This document shows positions 42,503 through 51,264 of a stretch of DNA of 64,000 nt, piece after piece. The position numbers were made by a program, and so were the translations under genes. Source of the stretch: Exilibacterium tricleocarpae (lineage in GTDB: Bacteria; Pseudomonadota; Gammaproteobacteria; Pseudomonadales; Cellvibrionaceae); assembly GCF_007004655.1 (NCBI RefSeq), contig NZ_ML660100.1, positions 50,553-114,552 of the forward strand, written 5' to 3'. How positions within the stretch are numbered: the stretch's first letter is position 1; each line of letters begins with the position of its first letter. A model generated the notes under the pieces. It ran no database searches and was not told the DNA's origin. It saw only the letters and a program-made list of their open reading frames with translations.

Positions 42503-44496
42503 TACGCCACTGTTTACTGTACCTGGCACTGGCCGGCGCCATTCTCAGCTACCCGGTGCGGGCGGGCGTCGAGGCGAACACTTTTTTTTCGGCACCGGAA
42601 ATGACCGCGGCCGCACTCAGCCCCGGTGGTAAGTATATCGCCGCTATCACCAACAAACCGGACGGACAGAGACTGGAGCTGATCAACCCGGCCTCGGGCG
42701 CGACCAGCACCCTACTGAACCCGGCCGAGTTTACCGAGAGAAACGCCAGTATTCGGGCGATTACCTGGGTGGATGACGGGCATATAGCCGCACATTTCTC
42801 CGAGGTGAAAAAAGGTGTCAAAGATCTCCTGGATACCAGGCATGTACAATATTTGCTGGTAGTCAGAGTGCCTGCGACGGCGTCCGCCGACGTCGAGGTT
42901 TTCAGGGTTCGCACCAAGGGGTGGCTGGTGCATTCACTGCCGGACCAGGCCGATACGTTTCTCTATGCGAAAAGCGGCCCGTATTCGAAAGTCTACAGGC
43001 TCAAGATCAGCAAGCTGGGCAGACATAACCAAAAGTTGAGTAAACTCACGAAAAAGGACGGCGGGCAGTTTACCAAGGCGAATGAGGTCGCTTCAGTCAG
43101 GGGCTATGCCACCCGTTGGTTTATCGATCGCCACGGTGCGCCGGCTGCCGTGCTGAGCTACACGGCAAACAGGGATTTAGTGCTCAATGTATTTGACGGC
43201 GACGGCGAGCCCAGAGTCTTGCAGACCTGGCGCTATGCAGATTTGAACCAACTGGCCTACGACACATCGGCGCCCCTGCGCAGCCGCACCTTTCCCATCG
43301 CGATGGCGGAGAATGACGATACGTTTTACTGCCTGGACTTTGCCGAAGAGGAAGAGCGCACGGTTTACAAGATCAACTATGCCACTGACGAGGAGACACT
43401 GGTCTTTGAAACCGCGTCATTTAAAATTATCGACCTTATCCTATTGCCGCCGGACAATACGCTGATCGGCGTCGAAGTGCTGCGCGACGGCGGCATCCAC
43501 AGTGTCTACCTGGACAGCCAGCTATCGCAGCCGGCCGCCGCGACGACCGCAGCCAGCTTCCAATCATTCGTCAGTCACGACCAGTCGGGTAAGCGGTCGC
43601 TGGTATTTAAAGAGGGCCACAGTCAGCCGGGCCGTTATGTATTCAAGAACAATCACACCGGCGAGGAGCGCGTTGTCGGCAGCCACTACCCGCACTTGGC
43701 CGAGACACTGGGCAGCCGCCTGGTCGAACAGACCGTCTCGGTGGAGGGGCTGGAGATTCCCTACCTGCTGACCCTGCCGGCGCGGAAAAGCGATCAGCCC
43801 TATCCGTTAATCGTCCAGCCCCATGGCGGTCCTATAGGTATTTTTGACCACCGCTATTTTGATTTGGAAACCCAGTTTCTGGCGGCCAACGGCTATGCGG
43901 TCTTGAGGGTAAACTTTCGCGGCTCCAGCGGTTATACCGCGGAACTGAAAGAGGCGGGGCGCAAACAGTGGGGCAAACTGATGTTGACGGACATACATCG
44001 GGCTGCCCTGCAAGTGGTATCCCGGGCCGATATCGACGGTAGTAATGTCTGTGCATTCGGTATGAGCTACGGCGGCTACGCCGCAACCATGCTGGTGCTT
44101 CAGCAACCGGATTTTTATCGTTGTGCAATTACGGTAGCGGGGGTCAGCGACGTGAATCTGTACCTCAACGGGCCGGACATCAATACCCGGCAGGATGCCT
44201 GGTTAAAAGAGTATGTCGGCGACACCGAGGCCGAGTATGAAGACCTGAAAGCTGTATCTCCCGTTTACCTGGCGGAGCAGTTGCAGCGGCCGCTGTTGAT
44301 TATGCACGGCGTCAAAGACGAAATCGTTGATATTGAACACGCTTTCCGGCTGAAACTGATGCTGGAAAAATACCAAAAGCCTTTTACCTGGCATGTATTC
44401 CCTGAAGGGGAGCACGGCTTTAGCGGGGTGGGGGAGCAGGCCGAGCTGTTTACCAAAGTCATGCAGTTTTTAGCGCAAAACCTCGGCGACAGGTAA
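42499..44496 (+). CDS. S9 family serine peptidase (prolyl oligopeptidase type), exported
   Basis: 665 residues with a signal peptide (IRHCLLYLALAGAILS, cleavage near VRAG). The N-terminal propeller is more degenerate than in the 7946-10003 homologue (ALSPGGKYIAAIT, GHIAAHFSEV). The hydrolase domain is clear: QPHGGPIGIFDHRYFDLE, nucleophile in GMSYGGYAAT, Asp in HGVKDEIVD and His in PEGEHGF. Probably a periplasmic dipeptidyl- or oligopeptidase. Translationally coupled to the small secreted protein upstream. Confidence 0.93.
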   Translation: MIRHCLLYLALAGAILSYPVRAGVEANTFFSAPEMTAAALSPGGKYIAAITNKPDGQRLELINPASGATSTLLNPAEFTERNASIRAITWVDDGHIAAHFSEVKKGVKDLLDTRHVQYLLVVRVPATASADVEVFRVRTKGWLVHSLPDQADTFLYAKSGPYSKVYRLKISKLGRHNQKLSKLTKKDGGQFTKANEVASVRGYATRWFIDRHGAPAAVLSYTANRDLVLNVFDGDGEPRVLQTWRYADLNQLAYDTSAPLRSRTFPIAMAENDDTFYCLDFAEEEERTVYKINYATDEETLVFETASFKIIDLILLPPDNTLIGVEVLRDGGIHSVYLDSQLSQPAAATTAASFQSFVSHDQSGKRSLVFKEGHSQPGRYVFKNNHTGEERVVGSHYPHLAETLGSRLVEQTVSVEGLEIPYLLTLPARKSDQPYPLIVQPHGGPIGIFDHRYFDLETQFLAANGYAVLRVNFRGSSGYTAELKEAGRKQWGKLMLTDIHRAALQVVSRADIDGSNVCAFGMSYGGYAATMLVLQQPDFYRCAITVAGVSDVNLYLNGPDINTRQDAWLKEYVGDTEAEYEDLKAVSPVYLAEQLQRPLLIMHGVKDEIVDIEHAFRLKLMLEKYQKPFTWHVFPEGEHGFSGVGEQAELFTKVMQFLAQNLGDR

Positions 44497-44572
44497 CGCG
44501 CCACTCAGGCAAGCAGTGTCCGGCGCCGGCAGTCCATTCAACGCTACGATGTCAACGTGCCGATGCCAACGC

Positions 44573-45802
44573 TCAAAGGTTATAGCTATAACTGATAAAC
44601 AGCCCCTTGGTGCGGTCCGGCGCGATGGTTTGCCCCGACTCCGGCCGGTAGTCGGCGAAGCGTATTTTTACCTCATGTTTTCTGTGCGGCTTGTAAATCA
44701 GGTCCAGGTTGATTTCATCGCCGATAGCTGTGGTATTTTTGGTGGTATAAAAACGGTGCAAGCGCAGATCGATCTGCCACGGCCGCTGGCGCCAGTTGAG
44801 ACGGATCGAGCGATCGTCCACCCCTTCCACCGGTGTTACATTAAACAGATCGGCCCAGCCCTGGAATTCATGGCGCGAGCCGAGTGGCGTGATAAAGGCT
44901 TCGCCACTTTTCTGCCCCAGATACTCGCGCCTCAGGTTCAGCTCCAGGCCGCGGTATTCGAACCCCGCCTCAAGTAAATAGTAGGGAATCCAGGCCGTCA
45001 CATCCGACGTTTGTTTTTGTTGCCGCGCCAGTTCGACGATGCCGGTATACTGCAGCAACTCGGGCTTATAGCGAAACTTACTGCGCAGCCCCAGGGTGCG
45101 GTTGGAATTGGCAACCTGATCGTAGTTATGCACCGCGAAACCGTAGCCGCTCAACTCGACATAGTCCCACTCTTTGACCTTCAGGTGTAAAAAGTGGCCG
45201 TCCACCCGGTGATCGCCCCATTGCCCGGCGGGCCGACGTCCGTCGAGTTCATCGAAGCGGATATCCTGCGGATCGAGGCGCGATCCCGCGTCGTCGCCGA
45301 AAATTCTGTTGACGTTGTAGACATAGGCGTACGCGAGGCGCGAGCCGGACCACAGTGCCGCGTTGAGGGAAATACCGTCGAAAGTGCGATCGTTTTGCCA
45401 GAAGTCGATATCGCCGACAAAGCGCTCGGCGTCGAATTCAATCACCTGCCGGCCCAGGGTCAGGCCGTATTCGTCCCATTGATGGGACAGTAACAACTGA
45501 TTGATTTCCGTGGCGGGCGTATCCAGCACCAGCGGGTTGTCATTGGCCAGTAGCGCCGTGCTGTGCCGGTTGTCGAGAAACGTCTCGATATGATCCACTT
45601 GCAGTAGCGCGCTACTTTGCTCTGTGAATTCATGCGACAGCGTCAGGCGGACTTTGGCCGATAACGATTCGGCGCTGTTTTTCACGACATCGATATTGGC
45701 GGAGCGCAGGCGCAGCCCGTAGTCCAGGCTCGTCTCGCCTGCCGCTTCCAGGCAGGGCAGCGAACCCACGGCGACGGCCGCCAGTTTGCAGACGTAGTTC
45801 AA
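44573..45802 (-). CDS. Outer-membrane porin, alginate-export-like barrel
   Basis: 409 residues starting with TTG at 45800-45802 behind GGGGAA. A signal peptide (ending LEAAGE) precedes alternating amphipathic strands: LDYGLRLRSANIDV, EYGLTLGRQVIEFD, YVELSGYGFAVHNYD, QIDLRLHRFYTTKNT and a terminal FISYSYNL. The GRQxxxFD...RFVGDxxFWQNxRTFDG pattern is typical of the alginate-export/OprD-size family. Substrate unknown. A 267-bp fold-back element begins 17 nt before the start codon and may have displaced or replaced the native promoter. Confidence 0.85.
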   Translation of the reverse strand: MNYVCKLAAVAVGSLPCLEAAGETSLDYGLRLRSANIDVVKNSAESLSAKVRLTLSHEFTEQSSALLQVDHIETFLDNRHSTALLANDNPLVLDTPATEINQLLLSHQWDEYGLTLGRQVIEFDAERFVGDIDFWQNDRTFDGISLNAALWSGSRLAYAYVYNVNRIFGDDAGSRLDPQDIRFDELDGRRPAGQWGDHRVDGHFLHLKVKEWDYVELSGYGFAVHNYDQVANSNRTLGLRSKFRYKPELLQYTGIVELARQQKQTSDVTAWIPYYLLEAGFEYRGLELNLRREYLGQKSGEAFITPLGSRHEFQGWADLFNVTPVEGVDDRSIRLNWRQRPWQIDLRLHRFYTTKNTTAIGDEINLDLIYKPHRKHEVKIRFADYRPESGQTIAPDRTKGLFISYSYNL

Positions 45803-45818
45803 TATTCCCCCAAGACCC

Positions 45819-46085
45819 AGGGCCTGTCTACACTCATTGAGTTAGCTTTGCTGGGCCTCTCTCGCCGCTCAGCAAGGCAGAAGGAGCGTGGTTTGGTAGC
45901 GCCAAATGAGCGACTGATAACGCTGCTGAGCGGCGAGAGAGGCCCAGCCCTTCGGGTTGGGCCTGAACAGGCGCCACTCGTCGTTGCTCGTCGCTCATTT
46001 GATGCTACCAAACCACGCTCCTCTCGCCTAGATTGGCGCCTGTTCAGGCCCAACAGAGCTAACTCAATGAGTGTAGACAGGCCCT
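45819..46085. mobile_element. 267-bp fold-back (MITE-like) element
   Basis: Perfect 29-bp terminal inverted repeats (45819-45847 and 46057-46085) begin AGGGCCTGTCTACAC. Inside are further inverted pairs: CTGGGCCTCTCTCGCCGCTC with its complement near 45923-45947, GAGCGTGGTTTGGTAGC with GCTACCAAACCACGCTC, and GGGCCTGAACAGGCGCCA with its complement near 46033-46051. The whole element can fold almost end to end. Frames crossing it on both strands are by-products of the symmetry. No target duplication is obvious. Confidence 0.85.
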
Positions 46086-46122
46086 AGCAGTCAAGGGCGC
46101 TATAGTACGCGATTCTCCGGGA

Positions 46123-46797
46123 CTATTGCCAGTCTTCGGCGTTGCCGTCGTGCAGCGCGGTCAGTCCGGGTTGCTCATCGAGAAAGTCATAGAACTCATC
46201 GGGCATGGGGTTTTGGCGCACATCCAGGTAAACCAGTGCCTTCAGCGAAGTGATATCCATGGTCTCGAGTTTGTTATTGAACAGATACAACTTGGTCAAG
46301 GCGCCGACATCGGCAAGAGTGATACTGCGCAACCGGTTTGAGTTGGCTTTCACCCTCACCAGCACCGGCATATTGCGCAGCTCGAGGGCGGTCAACCGGT
46401 TGTTGAACAGGTAGAGTTCTGCCAGGTTATCGAGGCCTTCCAGATGCACCGCCCGCAGTGAATTTTTAGCGACATTGAGGTGCTTCAATTGCCGCAGGCC
46501 CACCAGTTTCAGCTCGGCGAGCCGGTTCTTGTGCAGCGACAGCTTGGTGACATTAGCGAAGGCATCGATGCCCTGCAGGGATTCAATGCCTTTATTGTGG
46601 CAGACAATTTCAGTGAAATCGGCGGGCTCAACCCACTGCTGTTTTTGCGCTATCTGCGTCAGGCAGGCGGCGAGCTGCGGGTCCGTCACCGGCAGTTTCG
46701 GGTCCGCGGCTGCGAGACAACTGATGAAGGTGCCGAGCAAGATCCCCGTAAAGGCCCTTATAGAGGCTTTCATACAGCTCTTCATACAGCCCCTCAT
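46123..46797 (-). CDS. Exported leucine-rich-repeat protein
   Basis: 224 residues from ATG 46795-46797, which overlaps the upstream TGA (ATGA). Signal peptide with core IRAFTGILLGTFISCLAA. A short cap with Cys residues (CLTQIA, IVCHNKGI) is followed by six or seven LRRs of about 21 residues: LSLHKNRL, LNVAKNSL, LYLFNNRL, VKANSNRL, LYLFNNKL, LDVRQNPM. The repeats are of internalin/SDS22 type. Likely a periplasmic or surface binding protein. The signal-peptide start is encoded by a 12-bp repeat (CTTCATACAGCY twice). Confidence 0.85.
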   Translation of the reverse strand: MRGCMKSCMKASIRAFTGILLGTFISCLAAADPKLPVTDPQLAACLTQIAQKQQWVEPADFTEIVCHNKGIESLQGIDAFANVTKLSLHKNRLAELKLVGLRQLKHLNVAKNSLRAVHLEGLDNLAELYLFNNRLTALELRNMPVLVRVKANSNRLRSITLADVGALTKLYLFNNKLETMDITSLKALVYLDVRQNPMPDEFYDFLDEQPGLTALHDGNAEDWQ

Positions 46798-47192
46798 CTG
46801 GCTACCCTGATCACAAATGCCGTGGCGACACCCCAGACCCAGTTGAACAGGAGCACGAACGCCGGTGTCAACATACCGAGCCCGGTGCCGGCGATGCCCT
46901 TCGACCTGAAATAGGGAAGCACCACGAATAACTGAAAAGCCGTGGGGAACAGGCTCAACACCGTCCCCCGCAACACCCAGCGGGAGCGGTACACCGGCAG
47001 GTGAAACAGCAGCCCCCAGAGACCGCCCCAAACCAGCCGCGGGTAGAGCCAGGCGGCGCTCAGTGCCGGGGCTATGGCGACGCCAAACATCGTGGTAAAG
47101 CCGATATCGCCGCTAAACCATACGGCCAGACTGTTGGCCAGGGCCCCGAGACAGCCGGCGGCGAAAAAGATCAGGGAACGTCTGAGTGTCAT
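46794..47192 (-). CDS. Four-TM membrane protein of unknown function
   Basis: 132 residues with about four hydrophobic segments (SLIFFAAGCLGALANSLAVW, FGVAIAPALSAAWLY, LFPTAFQLFVVLPYF, TPAFVLLFNWVWGVATAFVI). No family recognised. Its TGA overlaps the LRR ATG, so the two genes are coupled. A role in localising or processing the LRR protein is only a guess. Confidence 0.75.
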   Translation of the reverse strand: MTLRRSLIFFAAGCLGALANSLAVWFSGDIGFTTMFGVAIAPALSAAWLYPRLVWGGLWGLLFHLPVYRSRWVLRGTVLSLFPTAFQLFVVLPYFRSKGIAGTGLGMLTPAFVLLFNWVWGVATAFVIRVAR

Positions 47193-47316
47193 AGTTTTGT
47201 TTCACTTTTTTTATGTATGGCAGTCGTTTTTAATGTATTGGTTTGGCAGTATGAGTGCGTTGGGTTGTGCACGGTATTCCGAGTGCTGTATGGCGAGCGT
47301 GGTATCACCGCTTGCG

Positions 47317-48033
47317 TCAACTGGGATTGGTTCCGGGCTCGAATCTAACGCACTCGCCCCGCGCCAGCACGATATCGCTGGGTTCATCCAGTGGTGAACC
47401 GCCACTTTCCTCCTCGGTGAGGATCAGGAAAGACGCATCCGTGACCAGCCGCCAGTGTGCATCGGACAGCGCCAACTGGCCGGCGCCGGTGGTCTCCAGT
47501 ACGGCGATGGAGCGGGTTTCGCCGTCGCTGCGGGAGATGGCCCACAATTGCAGCGCGCGATCCGCCGCCAGCTCCACCTCGCCCCACTGCAGCCACATGG
47601 TTTGCGAGTCGCCCGCCGTCAGCGCCGTCAAACGCGCGCCGCCCTCGGCATCGGTCAGCACCGCGACATAATCCGCGGGTTGCGCCGGCGGCCCGCCGCG
47701 CTCCCACACCGGTCCCAGCGTCAGCGTAAACAGCAACACCAGCGACAGCGCGCCGCTGAGTCCCCAGGGCAGCCACGCCAGCAGGCCCCGGCGGGCGGGC
47801 GTGCTCAGCCGTGGCTCGGGCGCGGCGATCCCGGCGCTGATTTTTTGCCAGGTATCGGCCCTCGGCGCCAGTGTATCTTCGGTATTGTGCAGGCCAAACA
47901 ATTGCTCTTCCCAGAAGCTGACCTCCCGGCGCAGCGTGGTGCTGGTTTGCAACTGGCGGGCGAATTCGTCCCGCTCGGTACCGCGCAGGGTGCCGGTCAC
48001 GTATTCGAACGCCTGTGTCCCGGCGTCCTTCAT
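47317..48033 (-). CDS. RskA-type anti-sigma factor
   Basis: 238 residues. An N-terminal cytoplasmic anti-sigma domain (AFEYVTGTLRGTERDEF, REVSFWEEQLFGL) is followed by a TM helix (GLLAWLPWGLSGALSLVLLFTLTL) and a periplasmic RskA C-terminal domain (YVAVLTDAEGGARLTALT, LQLWAISRSDG). I take ATG 48031-48033, which overlaps the sigma factor TGA as ATGA; an ATG at 48063 is also in frame. It should hold the adjacent sigma factor inactive until released by proteolysis or a signal at the membrane. Confidence 0.92.
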   Translation of the reverse strand: MKDAGTQAFEYVTGTLRGTERDEFARQLQTSTTLRREVSFWEEQLFGLHNTEDTLAPRADTWQKISAGIAAPEPRLSTPARRGLLAWLPWGLSGALSLVLLFTLTLGPVWERGGPPAQPADYVAVLTDAEGGARLTALTAGDSQTMWLQWGEVELAADRALQLWAISRSDGETRSIAVLETTGAGQLALSDAHWRLVTDASFLILTEEESGGSPLDEPSDIVLARGECVRFEPGTNPS

Positions 48034-48623
48034 GCGTTCATGGCCAGTTTGCTGTCTAGACATCTTTTTAATCTCTCAACGCCGCGGCGCAACCAGGATT
48101 TTACCGTATTGGTGTTGGTGTCGAATTGCGAGGCGATATCCTCTCGTGAGAACCCCTGCAGGTAGGCCAGTTTGAAACTTTCGGCGATCTGCTCGCTGAG
48201 GGTATCCAGGCATTCCAGCAGATAGCCGCGTTCCTGGTGCATGATGGCGCAACTCTCCGGGCTGCCGCCGGCGGTGGTAGTGCCCAGGTTTTCGGAATCC
48301 AGGTCGTCCAGGTCATAGCCGGGGTCGACCGGGTCCCGGTGTTTCTTTTCGTGGCCCAGTTTATCGATGGCGCGGTATCTGACAATACTGGTCATCCAGG
48401 TCAGTGGCTTGGCGATATCGGGGCGGTACTGGGCGGCGTTGTTCCAGATTTGTATAAATGCCTCCTGCAGGACGTCGTTGCTGAGTTCTTCAGAGCCGAC
48501 GATTTTGAAGGCCACCCGGTTCAGAAAAGCGCTGGTGGTATCGTACAGGCGTTTCAGTGCCGCCTGATCGCGAATCGCGCAGCGGGCGATCAAATCGGTA
48601 AGTTCGTCGTTGTCGTACGCCAT
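48030..48623 (-). CDS. ECF RNA polymerase sigma factor (SigK-like)
   Basis: 197 residues with region 2 (ALKRLYDTTSAFLNRVAFKI, DVLQEAFIQIWNN, KPLTWMTSIVRYRAIDKL) and region 4 (LDTLSEQIAESFKLAYLQG, FSREDIASQFDTNTNTVKSW, LRRGVERLK). It is co-translated with the RskA-type anti-sigma gene. The regulon is not evident; the LRR/membrane-protein operon 124 nt downstream of the anti-sigma gene is a candidate. Confidence 0.95.
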   Translation of the reverse strand: MAYDNDELTDLIARCAIRDQAALKRLYDTTSAFLNRVAFKIVGSEELSNDVLQEAFIQIWNNAAQYRPDIAKPLTWMTSIVRYRAIDKLGHEKKHRDPVDPGYDLDDLDSENLGTTTAGGSPESCAIMHQERGYLLECLDTLSEQIAESFKLAYLQGFSREDIASQFDTNTNTVKSWLRRGVERLKRCLDSKLAMNA

Positions 48624-49082
48624 AAGTCAAAGTTGTCAAAATCGGTGGTTGGCAAGGTTGCCGGCGGCGTTGCGGCTTGTGGAGTGATCCGCCCGGGCGC
48701 AGCGCCGTCGCGTTACTGCTACTGCTTATTGTTTACGGGGTCTTGCGTTATTGACTATATACGATCGGTTGCCGCTATAGTTGCACCGATGTCGCAAAAA
48801 GTTACCTCTTCTCTCAGTGGAGGAACGGTGGGAAAGAGTACCCTTTGCCGGACCGTCTGGCTAGGGTCCAGTTGGCGGAGAGGTGCTGTTTCCTTATTCC
48901 AGAGGCACCACTTCCGGCGGCACGGTGCGGGGACAGGTTTTACCTGTCCCCTTAGTATGGTGCCACTCCCCTCCCTCGAAGGCACCTTTGCAATAGACTG
49001 CGATTTCTTCTACCTGTCTGGCCAAGCGGCAATGTTCTTGCGCCACCGTGCCGCCGGGAGAGGTGCTGTTTGAGAGTGGCGT
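48624..49082. other. Repeat-rich spacer between the sigma operon and nuoN
   Basis: 459 nt upstream of the sigma gene and downstream of nuo. It should contain the sigma operon promoter near 48630-48800. A REP-like hairpin GGGGACAGG/CCTGTCCCC (48929-48937, 48943-48951) is oriented opposite to the array that follows. No gene is supported. Confidence 0.6.
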
Positions 49083-49440
49083 GGTCCCCCTCGAGGGGGA
49101 CAGGTAAAACCTGTCCCCGCACCGTGCCACCGGAGGCGGTGCCGTTTGAGAGTGGCGTGGTCCCCCTCGAGGGGGACAGGTAAAACCTGTCCCCGCATCG
49201 TGCCACCGGAGGCGGTGCCGTTTGAGAGTGGCGTGGTCCCCCTCGAGGGGGACAGGTAAAACCTGTCCCCGCATCGTGCCACCGGAGGCGGTGCCGTTTG
49301 AGGGTGGCGTGGTCCCCCTCGAGGGGGACAGGTAAAACCTGTCCCCGCATCGTGCCACCGGAGGCGGTGCCGTTTAAGAGTGGCGTGGTCCCCCTCGAGG
49401 GGGACAGGTAAAACCTGTCCCCGCACCGTGCCGCCGGAGG
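49083..49440. repeat. Five 76-bp tandem REP-like units abutting nuoN
   Basis: Unit starts at 49083, 49159, 49235 (offset two bases by eye at 49233), 49309 and 49385 give a 76-bp period with very few differences. Each unit holds two fused palindromes, GTCCCCCTCGAGGGGGAC and GGGGACAGGTAAAACCTGTCCCC's arms, then a GTGCCACCGGAGGCGGTGCC imperfect palindrome. The last unit ends three bases before the nuoN stop codon. Because transcripts from nuo enter it, the array can act as a 3' stabiliser or terminator. Confidence 0.9.
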
Positions 49441-49442
49441 CG

Positions 49443-50981
49443 CTACCTTTTAAAACGTTGTTTTTCGACAGGCTCAAAGGCCACCGCCGGGCGTTGTTGC
49501 AGGTTGTCAGCCGCCGCCTGGGCCTGTTCGATCAGCGGCTGCGGATACACGCCGAAGACCAGCAGAAAGAAGCTCAACAGGCCCATGGCCAGATAACCCG
49601 GCACCAGCGACACCGCCGCCGTATCCGCAGTCCCGTGCGCATAGGGTTTAAACAGTGCGGTAATCAATCTCAGGTAGTAGTACAGGCCGATACCGCTGCC
49701 GATAATCAACACGCCCAGCAGCGTCCACAAACCGGCGTTGGCGCCGGCGCTGAACAGGTAAAACTTGCCGATAAAGCCCACGGTCAAAGGAATACCCGCC
49801 AGCGACAGCAGCGCCAGTGTAAATGCCAGTGTCAGCAGCGGGCGCCGCCAGAACAGCCCGGTCAGGTCCTGCAGCATATCGTTTTCATGGGCATCGTCAC
49901 ACGACAGCATCGCCACCACGCCAAACGCGGCGGCGATGGTCGCCAGATAGGCCGCCAGGTAGACTGCGCAGGCCTCCAGCGCCAGCGCCAGATTGCTGCC
50001 CTGCAACGCCAGAAAGGCCACCAGCAGGTAGCCCAGATGGGCGATGGACGAGTAGCCCAACAGTCGCTTGATATTGTCCTGCAGCAGCGCCAGCCAGTTA
50101 CCCACCAGCATCGACAGGGCGGCGATGATGACGATCACATTGAACAACTGTGTATTATCGAGACTGTTGCTGGACACCACGTAGCGTACAAAGGCGATAA
50201 AGATGGCGCCCTTGGACAGGGTCGCGATCACGGCGCTGACCGGCAGCGGCGCACCTTGGTAAACATCCGGTGTCCACAGGTGAAACGGCACCAGTGACAG
50301 TTTGAAGCTCAACCCGGCCAGCAACAGTGCCGAGCCGCCGTAAAACACGACGAGGTCGACAGTGCCCGCGGCGGCGTCGGGCTGGCGGATGGCGGCAAAG
50401 TGCAACTGGCCGGACTGGGCGTAAATCAGCGCCATGCCGAACAACAGCAGCGCCGAGGCCAGCCCCGACAACACCAGGTATTTCATGCCCGCCTCGATCG
50501 AGCGATCGCCGGTGACCGGGTCGCGGGCGTTATAGGCGGCCAGGCAAAACAGTGATACCCCGAGCAGCTCCAGGCCCAGCAGCAGGGTGATGAAATGATC
50601 GGCGCTCACCAACACCAGGCAGCCGAGCAGGGCGAACAGCAGCAACAGGTAAAACTCCTCGCGCTGCACCGCCCGCACCTGGAAATAGGGATAGGCGAAC
50701 AACACGATCGCCAGGCTGGTGACGGTCAGCAGGGCGATGGCAAACAACGCCAGGTTGTCCATAACCATCAGCGTCGTTACGGCGGTCGGGACCTCCCGGG
50801 CGGCATAGGGGAGAGTACACAGGGTAACGACCAGCACGGCCGCAGTGGCACCGGCGACGGAGCGGTGGCCGCGGGCAAAGGCGGCGATCAGCATTACCGC
50901 GACTGCGCCGGCGCCGAGCGCGATAATCGGCAGCAGTGCGAGCAGTTGTTGCGCCGAGATGTTGGAGGCTGTTTCGTTCAT
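49443..50981 (-). CDS. nuoN: NADH-quinone oxidoreductase subunit N
   Basis: 512 residues, antiporter-like membrane subunit with about 14 TMs. Core marks are LELLGVSLFCLAAYNARD, LVPFHLWTPDVYQGAPLPV with the conserved Lys/His helix, and LLGYSSIAHLGYLL. Start ATG 50979-50981; an in-frame GTG at 51152 would read through REP DNA and is rejected. Part of the proton-pumping arm of Complex I. It is separated from nuoM by 424 nt of repeat DNA, unusual in this operon. Confidence 0.96.
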   Translation of the reverse strand: MNETASNISAQQLLALLPIIALGAGAVAVMLIAAFARGHRSVAGATAAVLVVTLCTLPYAAREVPTAVTTLMVMDNLALFAIALLTVTSLAIVLFAYPYFQVRAVQREEFYLLLLFALLGCLVLVSADHFITLLLGLELLGVSLFCLAAYNARDPVTGDRSIEAGMKYLVLSGLASALLLFGMALIYAQSGQLHFAAIRQPDAAAGTVDLVVFYGGSALLLAGLSFKLSLVPFHLWTPDVYQGAPLPVSAVIATLSKGAIFIAFVRYVVSSNSLDNTQLFNVIVIIAALSMLVGNWLALLQDNIKRLLGYSSIAHLGYLLVAFLALQGSNLALALEACAVYLAAYLATIAAAFGVVAMLSCDDAHENDMLQDLTGLFWRRPLLTLAFTLALLSLAGIPLTVGFIGKFYLFSAGANAGLWTLLGVLIIGSGIGLYYYLRLITALFKPYAHGTADTAAVSLVPGYLAMGLLSFFLLVFGVYPQPLIEQAQAAADNLQQRPAVAFEPVEKQRFKR

Positions 50982-51103
50982 GGTTGTAAATGGTTCCTGT
51001 GTTGCTTTGGGTATTGATGTCCTGCCGATTGCGTCTGCCATGTGACCGCTTTGTCGGTTAAAGGCAGGTTCGCAGTACACAGCGGGCGGTGCTATTAGCA
51101 CAG

Positions 51104-51264
51104 GGGAGTGGTTCCCCTCGAAGGGGACGCAACTGAAGTTACGTCCCCACACCGTGCCACCGGAGGTGGTGCGGTTTGCGAGTGGCGTGGTCCCCTTCGA
51201 AGGGGTCGGGGTGCTTGAATTTTAACCAGAAAAGGTCTGGTCAAAATTCAAGCACCCCGACCCC
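51104..51264. repeat. REP-like units between nuoM and nuoN (copies B and E)
   Basis: Two cassettes of the array family lie in tandem. The first has the variable hairpin GGGGACG/CGTCCCC (51123-51148) in the GAGTGG...TTCGAAGGGG left and CACCGTGCCACCGG right frames. The second has perfect 22-nt arms (51202-51223, 51243-51264) starting GGGGTCGGGG, with the same CCAGAAAA...CTGG centre as copy A at 197-259. Confidence 0.85.

Noticed and set aside
45799-46087. ORFs on both strands across the fold-back element
   Set aside because: They follow from the palindromic sequence; similar peptides appear on both strands and none looks like a transposase.
49083-49440. CRISPR array
   Set aside because: Units are contiguous and nearly identical with no unique spacers; there are no cas genes. 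It is a REP-type tandem array.
48894-49477. Leftward frames with repeated GDRFYLSPSRG-like peptides
   Set aside because: They are translations of the 76-bp non-coding repeat in three frames, which stays open because 76 shifts the frame each unit.
50982-51152. 57-codon N-terminal extension of NuoN from a GTG
   Set aside because: It reads through REP-like DNA and has no NuoN similarity.
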